This document shows, piece after piece, positions 35,020-43,923 of a DNA stretch of 64,000 nucleotides (position 1 is its first letter; each line of letters starts with the position of its first letter). The notes beneath the pieces were generated by a model. It worked only from the letters and a program-made list of their open reading frames with translations, was not told where the DNA came from and did no database searches. The position numbers and the translations under genes were made by a program. The stretch comes from Aurantiochytrium sp. KH105 (taxonomy: Eukaryota; Sar; Bigyra; Thraustochytrida; Thraustochytriidae), in the NCBI GenBank assembly GCA_003116975.1, contig BGKB01000073.1, positions 1 through 64,000 of the forward strand, written 5' to 3'.

Positions 35020-37368
35020 ATGGCTCATGCCGGGTCGCCGAAGCCAACGGCGGTGACAACAGTGACGGAGACTGCCGCGGAGGCGCGCGAGAAAGGGAAT
35101 GCACTCTTACGAAAGGGAGATGTTGCAGGCGCAATTGCGGCGTACGAGGCGGCGAAAAAGCTCGATGAGAGCTGCCACCTGACGCTGTCGAACCTGTCGC
35201 TTGCGCAACTTCAGGCCGGCGAGGCCGCCCAGGCCACACAGAGTGCGCTTACATGCCTGCAACATGCCCCGGAAGACTTTGTCAAGGGGTGGCTTCGACT
35301 TGCCAGAGCCGCACATGCTTTTGGTGATCAAAGTCTCGCGGAGAAGGCGTTACGTAGCGCCCTCGCACGCTGCGATGAGAAAGCACAACAAGCCCACGTC
35401 CTCGCCGTCGCCAAGGCCTTAAAGATAGAAAATCTTGATCCCGACCCAGAGGTCCAGACAGCCTTCCTGGCATGGCGACGAGCCCAGGACGCCAAAGTCA
35501 ACGCTGAAGTCCAAGTCAAGGAGGCTCGGTCTTCCGTGTCAGCCGAAGAAGTCACCGACTTGCATCGCAAAGAAAAGGAATTCGAGGAGGCTTTACAGGC
35601 GGCCGCAGCTGCGGCAACAGCTGCAGCCGCAAGCAGCAGCGCCACTACAGATAGCTCTGCCACAGGACCGATACCTTTGGATTCAAATGCCAATGCTTCG
35701 CCACTGTCAACATTTCAGATCATGCTTGATGCACGAAAAGCCTCGGATCAAGCCGACATGCTTCTTGTCGACTACGAGGTGGCTGGATCGCTTGGTCGCC
35801 AAGGCCCCGTTCCGGCACCAGATCGATCCGGTGACTTCATTGGTCTCTACGAGGTTGAACAAACAAATTCAGAGGAGTACTGGAATATGGAAACTGGCTT
35901 CGATCCCTCGACCCGGTCGGGCATGGTGCGCATGAAGCGACCTCGCAAAGCAGGCAACTACGAATTTCGCTACATGACGGATGGCGGTAGACGCTGCGCA
36001 GGGCGCTCACAAGGAATCATCGTCTTCCCTGCGCCTGCCTTTACTGTCTGCATCGTTCACAAAGACTCTCCCCCGCCCTTTATGCTCTTGAAAGAGCCAA
36101 ATCTCCTCTGTTACTGGCTGTACATGCCGTTGACTCAGTTGCCGAGTGATGACCCGCGAAAATCTGTAAGTCTCTCGGGAACGCACCTTCCCGCCAAACT
36201 CATGACAGCAACCCCGGATCCGCGCATCCCAACAATGACCATCGACGAGAAGATACATGTGCGTATTCTGGCACCGGCCAAAGCTCGTGTGCTTGATGGG
36301 ACGGGGACGCCCACTTCGCACCTTGTGCCGTACCTAAATCTCTCTGTTGACGAGCAGATCGATCTCGAGCGGAGCACGCTGAGCTTTCACAATGGGGATT
36401 TCCTTGCGGCGCGTCTCGCTTTCAGCAATATGTTTACCGCAGCGAACGCTCGTCAGCAGCGCATGTTGCTCCACCCGGCGCCAATCGAGCATGAGGCCGA
36501 GGCGTACAAGGAGGGAATCCAATGCCGTGGGTGTGGAGCCAAGCTGACAGGCTCACTCGAGCGCGTCAACCAATCTCCTCTCATGCCCTGGACCGAAATG
36601 CTTGAGCACCTGACGTGCGTTCCTCCCGAGTCGTATACAAGCAGCGATCCGCACGGCACCGCAAGACCCTTCCGCACGGAAGCGATGACGGCGAGGCCTG
36701 GAATTGTGTTGCTTGACGATGCGCATATTGATGTCTGCCATGACGATCTTCAACCCGAAGCTTTGCAACTTTGCCAGGAGCTCAAGCAAGTCAAGGAAGC
36801 CCTCGACGACGCGAGTCGAGCACAAGACCACCTTGTTCGCCGCGCAATTGAATGCGCAGCATGTTCAGCCTGGCTGGGAGACGCCGTCGTTCCAGATCAT
36901 ACCGAGCGTGAGTCGCTCGTTGGCGTGCAAGAGGCACGTTTTATCAAGCATTGCGTTCAAACGAAAACAACCCCTGTTTTTAACACGTACACGGATTGCG
37001 CAGGTAGCACAGTAGGTGCGCGTCTCGCACGTCTCAGCGAGACCCATCAAGTTCGGACGGTCCTTGTGCGCATCTGCGAAGCGAGTGGTGGCAAGGAAAG
37101 GCACCCTATGCGGGTACAACTATGGACAGCAGATTCGTGGATTCGGACCCCTGCGTCGGGTACGGACATGGTTCCCGTTCTCAAGGTCACCTATCGAACG
37201 CAACGCGTCGAAGAAGGAGTTGATGCACACTTTGGTATACTGCACCTAACACATCGTCACTATGACGAACTTGCTCATGCTCTCTCGACCTCCAATGCCT
37301 GGCTTCCGCCGTCTGCGCGAGTAATTAGGGAGGATGTCGATGAGCGCTTTGGATTTTTATTTTGGTAG
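35020..37368 (+). CDS. UBE3D: TPR - SKICH-like - UBE3D (HECT-like E3) fusion protein
   Basis: A 782-residue protein starting at ATG 35020 (MAHAGSPKPT). Residues 15-140 are TPR-like helices (AREKGNALLRKGDVAGAIAAYEAA; LSNLSLAQLQAGEAAQA; GWLRLARAAHAFGDQSLAEKALR). Residues about 257-345 resemble a SKICH-type Ig fold (SGDFIGLYEV, then PRKAGNYEFRYMTDGG). The C-terminal half matches UBE3D: CRGCGAKL at 502-508, LMPWTEMLEHLTCVPPES, CAACSAWLGDAVV at 612-624, and the terminal STSNAWLPPSARVI...FGFLFW. Family knowledge: UBE3D is a HECT-like ubiquitin ligase that binds UBE2C. The single ORF has no stop or splice sign between the parts. Animal UBE3D lacks both N-terminal domains. Cys533 in LTCVPP is the best active-site candidate. 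Confidence 0.85.
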   Translation: MAHAGSPKPTAVTTVTETAAEAREKGNALLRKGDVAGAIAAYEAAKKLDESCHLTLSNLSLAQLQAGEAAQATQSALTCLQHAPEDFVKGWLRLARAAHAFGDQSLAEKALRSALARCDEKAQQAHVLAVAKALKIENLDPDPEVQTAFLAWRRAQDAKVNAEVQVKEARSSVSAEEVTDLHRKEKEFEEALQAAAAAATAAAASSSATTDSSATGPIPLDSNANASPLSTFQIMLDARKASDQADMLLVDYEVAGSLGRQGPVPAPDRSGDFIGLYEVEQTNSEEYWNMETGFDPSTRSGMVRMKRPRKAGNYEFRYMTDGGRRCAGRSQGIIVFPAPAFTVCIVHKDSPPPFMLLKEPNLLCYWLYMPLTQLPSDDPRKSVSLSGTHLPAKLMTATPDPRIPTMTIDEKIHVRILAPAKARVLDGTGTPTSHLVPYLNLSVDEQIDLERSTLSFHNGDFLAARLAFSNMFTAANARQQRMLLHPAPIEHEAEAYKEGIQCRGCGAKLTGSLERVNQSPLMPWTEMLEHLTCVPPESYTSSDPHGTARPFRTEAMTARPGIVLLDDAHIDVCHDDLQPEALQLCQELKQVKEALDDASRAQDHLVRRAIECAACSAWLGDAVVPDHTERESLVGVQEARFIKHCVQTKTTPVFNTYTDCAGSTVGARLARLSETHQVRTVLVRICEASGGKERHPMRVQLWTADSWIRTPASGTDMVPVLKVTYRTQRVEEGVDAHFGILHLTHRHYDELAHALSTSNAWLPPSARVIREDVDERFGFLFW

Positions 37369-37579
37369 TAGCCAAGTAAAGGATTCGGGTAGTGATACGA
37401 ATTCAAGTTTGGTAGTCTAGCTTGGTTTAGCTTGGCTTGGCCGAGCTAGGCTTGATTTACTTGTCCAGTAACTATCAACGTTTTTCTCTTCCAAGATGAT
37501 ACTCATGGCGTGAGATAAGCCTTTGCGTCAGTATCCCAAGCCTGTTGCTTCTTTGAAATGTTATCCTAGAAACAGCAAC

Positions 37580-38458
37580 CTACAAATAGTTTGGCAATCC
37601 GCCAGTCAGCGTGGCTGTGAGCAGTGCCGCGCCTGCAGAGGCCAAGCAGACGCTTGCCACGAGCCAAGACGTCGTTGTGAAGGAGAGAAAGTCGATGCTT
37701 TGTGCGTATGAGCGATTGCCCATAAAGACGGTGACGCCGTCGTCGATGGGGCGCAACACGTAGCCTCCAGCGCGTTGATCGTGTCGAACAACGCCAAAGG
37801 CCCAAAGCTCAGAATTGAGAGGGAGTATTTTCTCGCGACTGCAAAATCCAGCCGTGCGCGGGTTGCTTCCCGAGGCAGGCTCAGAGTACACCTCGGTGGA
37901 ATCCTGCAGCTTGACAAACGAGCGACCGTCGGTAAGCGAAATGCCTTGGAGGTCAAGACCCAGTGGTGGTGAGCTTCGCGATTCTGCAAGTTCAACGCGG
38001 TCGAGCTGGTCCCCATCCCGTTCCACCAAGTGCTCCTTGGTGACGACAGATTTTGACGATGACGATGACTTATCTGTCGATGCAAACTTGTTGACGCTCT
38101 CATGCCCGCACGCCGGGCAGTGGTGAATCACCGGAGGGGCTTGTTTAGATTTCGTCTGTCCCTTCTCGCTATCGACGAGGCGCACCTTTTCCACCACGAA
38201 TGCGAGGCATGGCCGGCCAGAGAGCTTGCCCACAAGCTCGTGCACATTGTGCTCGCTAAGTTGCGCATGGCCCATTCCCTGCACGATGCGCAGCTCGCCC
38301 ACGTCGCCGTCGTCGAGCGCGTCCGAGGTCTTGATGCCCTCGCGCGCCGCCTCGACGAGCCGGTTCCGCCGCCGGCGCGCGCGGACGTGCGCCGTAAAGC
38401 AGAGCCACGCGCCCGCCACCAGGCTCGCGCCCACGCCCGCGGCCGCTTCGCTGCCCAT
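37580..38458 (-). CDS. MUL1/MULAN-like membrane protein without RING
   Basis: A 292-residue protein starting at ATG 38458 (MGSEAAAGVG). There is one membrane segment near the N-terminus (AGVGASLVAGAWLCFTA, then RARRRR). A central BAM/GIDE-type domain follows (LSGRPCLAFVVEKVRLV and the later REKILPLNSELWAFGVVR...YVLRPIDDGVTVFMG). A second membrane segment (SWLVASVCLASAGAALLTAT) is followed by only about six residues. Family knowledge: MUL1-type proteins span the mitochondrial outer or plastid envelope membrane and carry a cytosolic C-terminal RING. Here nothing follows, so it cannot be an E3 by itself. One CPAC pair sits in the inserted loop. The stop codon is clean, with no shifted RING in the next 200 bp. 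Confidence 0.78.
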   Translation of the reverse strand: MGSEAAAGVGASLVAGAWLCFTAHVRARRRRNRLVEAAREGIKTSDALDDGDVGELRIVQGMGHAQLSEHNVHELVGKLSGRPCLAFVVEKVRLVDSEKGQTKSKQAPPVIHHCPACGHESVNKFASTDKSSSSSKSVVTKEHLVERDGDQLDRVELAESRSSPPLGLDLQGISLTDGRSFVKLQDSTEVYSEPASGSNPRTAGFCSREKILPLNSELWAFGVVRHDQRAGGYVLRPIDDGVTVFMGNRSYAQSIDFLSFTTTSWLVASVCLASAGAALLTATLTGGLPNYL

Positions 38459-39006
38459 GCTGCGCACGCACGTACCGCACCGCACCGCGCCGCGGAGCTG
38501 TTCTGCTTTGCGTGAGATGGCAAGACAGATTAGCGAGCTCGTTGACGGGAAAGTCCCTCGAAGGGATCTACAGGGTGGCCCGTGCGGTGGAGCTGAGCCG
38601 GCCAGCCTTTCTGGGCTCGCATCTGCGCGACAACTGCGTGCAGTGCGCTTGCTTCGCGCTGCACATCGAAAGATACTTGTTCTCTTTCGTGCGGCCGCGT
38701 CTCAGCCCTTCTTGCAAATTGCGTTGCGCTCTTGTGCGTTACGGTCAAATGCGAGTCTCGGGACCAAACAAGCCCACTGGGGTCTGTTAAGCTGATGACC
38801 GTGCCTCGGTTCGTATCAAAGGACGCGTTCAGATGGGCTTGGGCAGGAGGACACCGAGTCAGCCATCCTCGACTGCCTCAGAGCAGTAAGCCCAGTGGCG
38901 GCGACAGCAGCTTCAACTTCAAGATCATACAAAGAAGAAAAGCGACCTGCTTGTATGCCTCTTGGAAAGTGGCCGGCCCAAGGAGGGGTCTTAGAGAGAC
39001 AACGTC
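38459..39006. promoter_or_regulatory. Divergent 5' region MUL1-like / ankyrin gene
   Basis: Both genes start outward. Very GC-rich near 38470. No other gene is seen. Confidence 0.5.
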
Positions 39007-40149
39007 ATGGGAAAGCAAAAAGCTGGGACACAACGCAAGGGAGGGGGCGGCAAGAAGCTCAAGCCGCCAACACCACCCTCGGAACAGGCCCTGCAGCGAC
39101 GGGTTGCCGAACTTGAGAAGAAAGAGGATGCTCATGGGCTCGAAGAAGCGCGCTTCGAGCTCCGAAGCGTCCAGTCTGGAGTCTGGGAACTACTCAACCT
39201 CGACATCATTTCTCGAGTGTATAGCCTCGCCATCACAGACCCAGCGCTACGCACCCTTTGGCTTCAGGTCGACAGCATGTCAGTCGAAGATCTACATGGC
39301 CGCATCATGTACCGTCGCGCGTGCTTCAACCTAGCGCAGGCAGCAGCCCTTGTCGGCCATGTCAGGGTGCTCACAGCATTGACCAAACGAAAGAAAAAAG
39401 GAAAAAACAGCGCAAGTAGTGCCGACGCAGATGCGCTCTTTGCCGCCTCGCCAAGTCCGCTTCGCCTCGCTTGCGAGCAGCTTGCCAAGGCAACTGAAGA
39501 TGGCTTTAGTGATGCGCAAAAGACATATGAGCACTCTGCTCTGCTAGCACTCGAAGGCATACCAGAGGAAGGGGGACTCGACCCCGAGGACGACTGTTCG
39601 TGTCACGATGTGAACGACGAGTTATCTCACTCTGTGCTCATCCTCGCCGCTCGCGGCGGCTCAGAGAAGCTGTGCCGAGCCTTGTGTGAGCGTGGTATTC
39701 AGCTATCATCCTTTGCCGTATTCAAGGCCGTGGAAAATGGCCATGCAGAGGCAGCAGAATGGCTTCTTCGTCATGTTGTAGAAAATGCCTCATCTGAGGA
39801 AGCAGAATACACCCAAATGATGGCCTCGCATGTCATTGTCGAAAACGCCTCAAATGGAACTTTGAGTCTTGACGAGTACGGCCGGCTCATGGATGCCCTG
39901 CAGGAACTCGCCATTCCGATTACAATGTACAACTACGCTGGCCGTACGCCTTTACACATTGCCTGCATTGAACAGAGTGTCAACCCGATCGGCCTTGATT
40001 TATTGCGACGTGGAGCTGACCCTCACGCCGTGGATGCTTACGGACGCATGCCCGCCGAATATCTGAGCAAGCTCGATGATGGTGCGCTGGTGAGCATGTT
40101 TGAGTTCTACGCTAGCGAAGATGCCGCAAAGCTACGACATACAGTTTGA
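39007..40149 (+). CDS. Ankyrin-repeat protein
   Basis: A 380-residue protein starting at ATG 39007 (MGKQKAGTQRKGGGG). A basic, Gly/Lys-rich N-terminus is followed by a helix pair, then ankyrin-type repeats. The clearest are SVLILAARGGSEKLCRALCERGI and AGRTPLHIACIEQ...LDLLRRGADPHAVDAYGRMPAEY. Middle repeats are degenerate (FAVFKAVENGHAEAAEWLL). A Lys-rich insert (KRKKKGKN) and an acidic CSCH loop interrupt the array. No catalytic domain is seen, so it is a protein-binding scaffold of unknown partner. Confidence 0.8.
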   Translation: MGKQKAGTQRKGGGGKKLKPPTPPSEQALQRRVAELEKKEDAHGLEEARFELRSVQSGVWELLNLDIISRVYSLAITDPALRTLWLQVDSMSVEDLHGRIMYRRACFNLAQAAALVGHVRVLTALTKRKKKGKNSASSADADALFAASPSPLRLACEQLAKATEDGFSDAQKTYEHSALLALEGIPEEGGLDPEDDCSCHDVNDELSHSVLILAARGGSEKLCRALCERGIQLSSFAVFKAVENGHAEAAEWLLRHVVENASSEEAEYTQMMASHVIVENASNGTLSLDEYGRLMDALQELAIPITMYNYAGRTPLHIACIEQSVNPIGLDLLRRGADPHAVDAYGRMPAEYLSKLDDGALVSMFEFYASEDAAKLRHTV

Positions 40150-40303
40150 CCTACACGTCCTTCGGGGTCTGAACTGCCGAGCCAAGAGCCTCAAAAAATA
40201 AAAAGTGACAGAGACCTAGGGATAAAGGGAAGCACCAGCGAATATGCGCAGACGGCTGCTGCAACGCCTTATTCTTGCGGGAGATATCATGGAATTGTGC
40301 ATG

Positions 40304-41230
40304 TCATGGAGCGCGAAAGATTATTTGGAGCATTTCCCGCGACCCCGGAAATCCTTCGTAAGGAGCAGTTGCCGTTGGCGAATGAAGGATGACATCATTG
40401 TCCCACACTAACACATCCCCAGGCTGCCAGCGGTGTCGATAAACGCAGCGGTCATCAAAGATCGCGTGATCGCCACGAGCAAACAGTGAGACCGGGTCTA
40501 GACCCCGCAGAGGGTCGGGTGGAGCGCTCACTCCAAGTCCCTCGAGGAGAATAGCTTCGAGAAGATCGCGCGATTCGTCAACGTCCATGCCCTCGAAATG
40601 CTCAAAGTGGCGCATATCAACGGTGAGACTGGTGCCCTCGTTTCGCACCAGCGGGATAGAGAATCCGCGCGTTGGGTCGCGAGGCGAGCTTCGCGTCTCT
40701 GCATTGCGCAAGATGCGTGTTCCGAGTGCATTCATACGAAAGCCGTGTCGTGCGTCCTCTGCAGAGGTGCTCGTGGATCCTGAGACGAAACGATCGCCAA
40801 AGCGACATACTAAGTCATCGGCGATTGCACGAGTTTCTGGCCGCAGTCGCTCGAGCATCTCGTGAGACCACGCAAAGAGTGTGTCGCCTCCACCGTTCGA
40901 AGGCGCCTTTATGCAGGCAAGAGCGGTCCAGCGCCCGAGCCCATCAGCGTGCCACTCTGCGCCGGTCCTACAAAAGAGAGCGCCGGGCACATTGCCAAGT
41001 CTCCGCACGCGCGCGTGGCCTTTGACTGCGCCCTCGCGCCGCGGTCCCACGCGCGCTGGCGTCGTCTTCGCCGCGTTGCCTTTCCTGCGAAGTCGCTGAC
41101 CTGATTCCGGCTCGTGCAGGTCCTCCGCCAGCTTTTCCAGGGCTTCGGCGTCCACGTTGGGGAGGCGCAAGAGCGCCAAGCCACGCGCCGACACCTCTGC
41201 TCGCGCGCGGGATACAGCTTTGGCGTCCAT
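40304..41230 (-). CDS. TauD/TfdA-type Fe(II)/2-oxoglutarate dioxygenase
   Basis: A 308-residue protein starting at ATG 41230, close to the family size. The iron-binding HxD is visible in EWHADGLGRW and the distal His in VLVWDNDVILHSPTAT. The C-terminal Arg that holds 2-oxoglutarate is probably that of SREMLQIIFRAP. Family knowledge: these enzymes hydroxylate small molecules such as taurine, carnitine precursors or alkyl sulfates, coupled to oxidative decarboxylation of 2-oxoglutarate. The substrate cannot be read. There is no targeting signal that I recognise. The protein has a bacterial-like look, but codon use matches the neighbours. Confidence 0.85.
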   Translation of the reverse strand: MDAKAVSRARAEVSARGLALLRLPNVDAEALEKLAEDLHEPESGQRLRRKGNAAKTTPARVGPRREGAVKGHARVRRLGNVPGALFCRTGAEWHADGLGRWTALACIKAPSNGGGDTLFAWSHEMLERLRPETRAIADDLVCRFGDRFVSGSTSTSAEDARHGFRMNALGTRILRNAETRSSPRDPTRGFSIPLVRNEGTSLTVDMRHFEHFEGMDVDESRDLLEAILLEGLGVSAPPDPLRGLDPVSLFARGDHAIFDDRCVYRHRWQPGDVLVWDNDVILHSPTATAPYEGFPGSREMLQIIFRAP

Positions 41231-41658
41231 TTCATTCGATTTTACGAATTTGCGCGTCGGATTTGCGAGCCCAAAAGATGTCGAGGCTTCTCAAGGTATA
41301 AGCGACAATAAACCCGTTGACAAGAGAATGCGTCGCGGTCGTAACTCGGTCGTAACTCGCACTCGAACCCAAGTAGGCCTAACGCAAACAGCTCAGGCGC
41401 GTTTTCTCAGCCAACATAGGAATGACCTTGTAAAGATGCTTCGATACTTGTTCGAATTTGATGCTGAAATGCGATGCTACGATTTGATGCTTGTTCGGAA
41501 TTGATGCCACCACATCCGCCCGTCCTCCTTGCAAAATAGCGATCATCGCCGTGACCAAAAGCGAATCGTATTTCAAAGAGAGGCCGGCCATAGTGAGTGC
41601 GACACCAAGATGTGGACCATTGGACACACAAGCAAAATCCAGTTCGTCTTTTACACTT
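41231..41658. other. Intergenic
   Basis: 5' region of the dioxygenase and 3' end of IFT52 (the dioxygenase promoter faces away). No gene is seen. Confidence 0.5.
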
Positions 41659-43230
41659 TTATTCTTTGCCTTCCTTGTACTCCGCACCGACACTTTCCTC
41701 GACATTGTAGAAGGACGAGGCGTTCGAATTGGCACTGACGCCGCGCTTTGGCTGCGAAAAGGAAACTTGTTCCTCGCGATTCGCTCGAAGAGGTTGATTC
41801 TCACCGTGCCCCGCGGGCTCATCTTGATTGAGCTTCTTAAAGCGGACAAGCTCGCGGAGCATAAACTCGAGAATGCGTTTGGCGCCATGCTCGCCCTTGA
41901 GATCTTCAGGGTCCACACCCATCTCACGAACCACGCCGAGGGTCTCACCGCTTTCGCGAACGTAATACTCGAGATCGTCGTCCTCGCACTTGTTGGTGAG
42001 CTGAGCCAGACGTAAGCGCTCTGATGCAAAGTGCTCGTCAAGGTCAAATTGGTCGAGCGCAGGGGGCGGAGGCTCGCGCATCGCCGGAGGAAAGACCGCT
42101 GGCACCAAGGGAGGAAGCGGGGCTTCGAACTGGGGCGGGATAAGCGTCAGAGGTTCGTGTTTGACACTGAGTGTCTTGTACAAGGCAACGGCCTCAGGGA
42201 TGAGGTTGGTGTCAAACTTGAAAACATCCTCAGCAAAGAGATCTGTGAAGTCCTGAGGAAGCGGCTCGCCTTCTTGCAAACAAGAGCGGAGCCGTTCGGC
42301 GAGAGCCTCCGTGTTCGGAACGTGGTGGTAATCGCTTACATCCGGGTCCTCTGCATCTGCGTGATCAAGAATGACATCCCCCTCGCCCAGGAGCCACTTG
42401 CTGAGAACATCGAAAACCTTTTCGTTGTCCTCGTGCGTCAGCCAATTGTCGGAGAACATTTCCACGGACCCTACGACGCCAATGCGTCCAGCTCCTTTTT
42501 TCTCCCAGGTTGCTGAGCCACTCGTTTGCGCGCAGGCGACCACTGGGCGGTTGAGAGGGTAAGAAATGTGTCCAGACGACAACAACGCCACGGCTGGTTT
42601 CTGAACGTTGAGTGTGCTGCCATACGGATACACGAACTCGAGCCCGCCATTTTCCTTGCCGCTGTCATCCCTCCTCTTTGATTTGCTGGCCAACGAGGAA
42701 CCAGCCTGCTTTGCGCGCCGTTTGTCGATCTTGCTGCTTCCTCGCTTACCGGGTCCAGACCCAGACGATAACTTGGCGCCTTCTGCCATTCCGCGATTCA
42801 ACACGCCATTACCAATGAAGACTTCCTTTGGGTGCAGGTACTTGTAGTACACGGTTCGTGCGACGCTATCATTGTTGAATGAGATTCCGAACTCCTCCAG
42901 CAAAAAGTTCACATTCGTACCATACTTTTCCTCACCACCCTCGCCGAGCATGAAGAGTACAGATCCTCCTTGGTCCAAAAACTGCTTGAGAACTGCAAAC
43001 TCTGCAGAGGAAAACTTTTCTCGCGGACCGCCAAAAATGATAAGCGACACATCCGTGAGCACCTCTGCGGTCAGAGGCTCCTTGTTGACCTCCACCTTGT
43101 ACGCGTTGCGCAGTCGGCGATGAAGACGCTTCAGACCATTGTTTCCATGGTGCGTTTCGCGCTTTGCTGCATCAATCAGAATCGTCTTGCCAACATTCGC
43201 CTCCGCGGCTGTTGTGTTGTTGGTGCTCAT
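41659..43230 (-). CDS. IFT52: Intraflagellar transport protein 52
   Basis: A 523-residue protein starting at ATG 43230 (MSTNNTTAAEAN). An in-frame TTG upstream is not used. The GIFT domain is clear: KTILIDAAKRETHHGNNGLKRL, VSLIIFGGPREKFSSAEF, LKQFLDQGGSVLFMLGEGGE and YLHPKEVFIGNGVLNRG. Later come RIGVVGSVEMFSDNWL and the C-terminal helices that bind other IFT-B subunits. Animal IFT52 is about 437 residues; the excess is a Lys/Ser-rich insert (about 155-200, GSSKIDKRRAKQ) and a disordered tail. Family knowledge: IFT52 is a core IFT-B1 subunit needed to build flagella, so the organism must have flagellated cells. It is divergent from the Sfi1-repeat gene with a 693-bp shared 5' region. Confidence 0.95.
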   Translation of the reverse strand: MSTNNTTAAEANVGKTILIDAAKRETHHGNNGLKRLHRRLRNAYKVEVNKEPLTAEVLTDVSLIIFGGPREKFSSAEFAVLKQFLDQGGSVLFMLGEGGEEKYGTNVNFLLEEFGISFNNDSVARTVYYKYLHPKEVFIGNGVLNRGMAEGAKLSSGSGPGKRGSSKIDKRRAKQAGSSLASKSKRRDDSGKENGGLEFVYPYGSTLNVQKPAVALLSSGHISYPLNRPVVACAQTSGSATWEKKGAGRIGVVGSVEMFSDNWLTHEDNEKVFDVLSKWLLGEGDVILDHADAEDPDVSDYHHVPNTEALAERLRSCLQEGEPLPQDFTDLFAEDVFKFDTNLIPEAVALYKTLSVKHEPLTLIPPQFEAPLPPLVPAVFPPAMREPPPPALDQFDLDEHFASERLRLAQLTNKCEDDDLEYYVRESGETLGVVREMGVDPEDLKGEHGAKRILEFMLRELVRFKKLNQDEPAGHGENQPLRANREEQVSFSQPKRGVSANSNASSFYNVEESVGAEYKEGKE

Positions 43231-43923
43231 CTCAGGCAACGGCCAATCGTCCCGCGTCCTCAGCAACTAGGTCAAGGGACTGGAACAAGCTACTAAGCCA
43301 GCCTTTGACAGCGTCGGGCCGCAGCAACGTCTTTCTTTTCCTCGCGCAGTCTTTGTGACAGATCCTTCAGGCGCACGGCAAATTATTCGAGTCGTGACAG
43401 GAGGCGCCCTCGCCTTCGCCTCTCTCCTCCTTGCTTCTTTTCGCCCCGCTCGATGCGAGCTCCCGATGCCCTTGACGCTCAGTTCTGGGCGGCCAAGCAG
43501 CGCCGCGTCTCAGCCATGCCCTCGCCCCGAATAGTTATGCTGGGTCGGCAGGCCCGGCTGGCCTCATTTCTCTGCCTGCCTCTTGAGTTTCTCCCTTCTC
43601 GCTCTCTATCGCACCCGCGTACTCACGTACTCGCGCTGTTTATCATAATTACTAGTAGGAATGAATGAAGACCTTGCAACGCAAAGCAACGCAACCAACG
43701 CACCGCAACGAAACGGTCAAACCGGTTAGGGCCAGGTTAGGTTTACGGTTCTTTTTTTTCTTTTCCTTTTTCTTTCTCTTTTTGCGGCAGCGGCGTCGGT
43801 CGGTGCACACCTTTCTTTGAGAGCGCGCGCAAATCAATCAAGCAGCTGCAGCTCGCGCGTGTGCGAACAGCGCGAGCAGACAGAGCAGGCGGCGTAGAAG
43901 CTGCCGCGCTGTGTAAAGGAAGG
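43231..43923. promoter_or_regulatory. Divergent 5' region IFT52 / Sfi1-repeat gene
   Basis: 693 bp between two outward-facing genes, both probably microtubule-linked, so a shared bidirectional promoter is plausible. A CAACGCAACC/GCAACGCAACC-like run lies at 43675-43715 and a T-rich tract at 43750-43780. No ORF is called. Confidence 0.55.
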
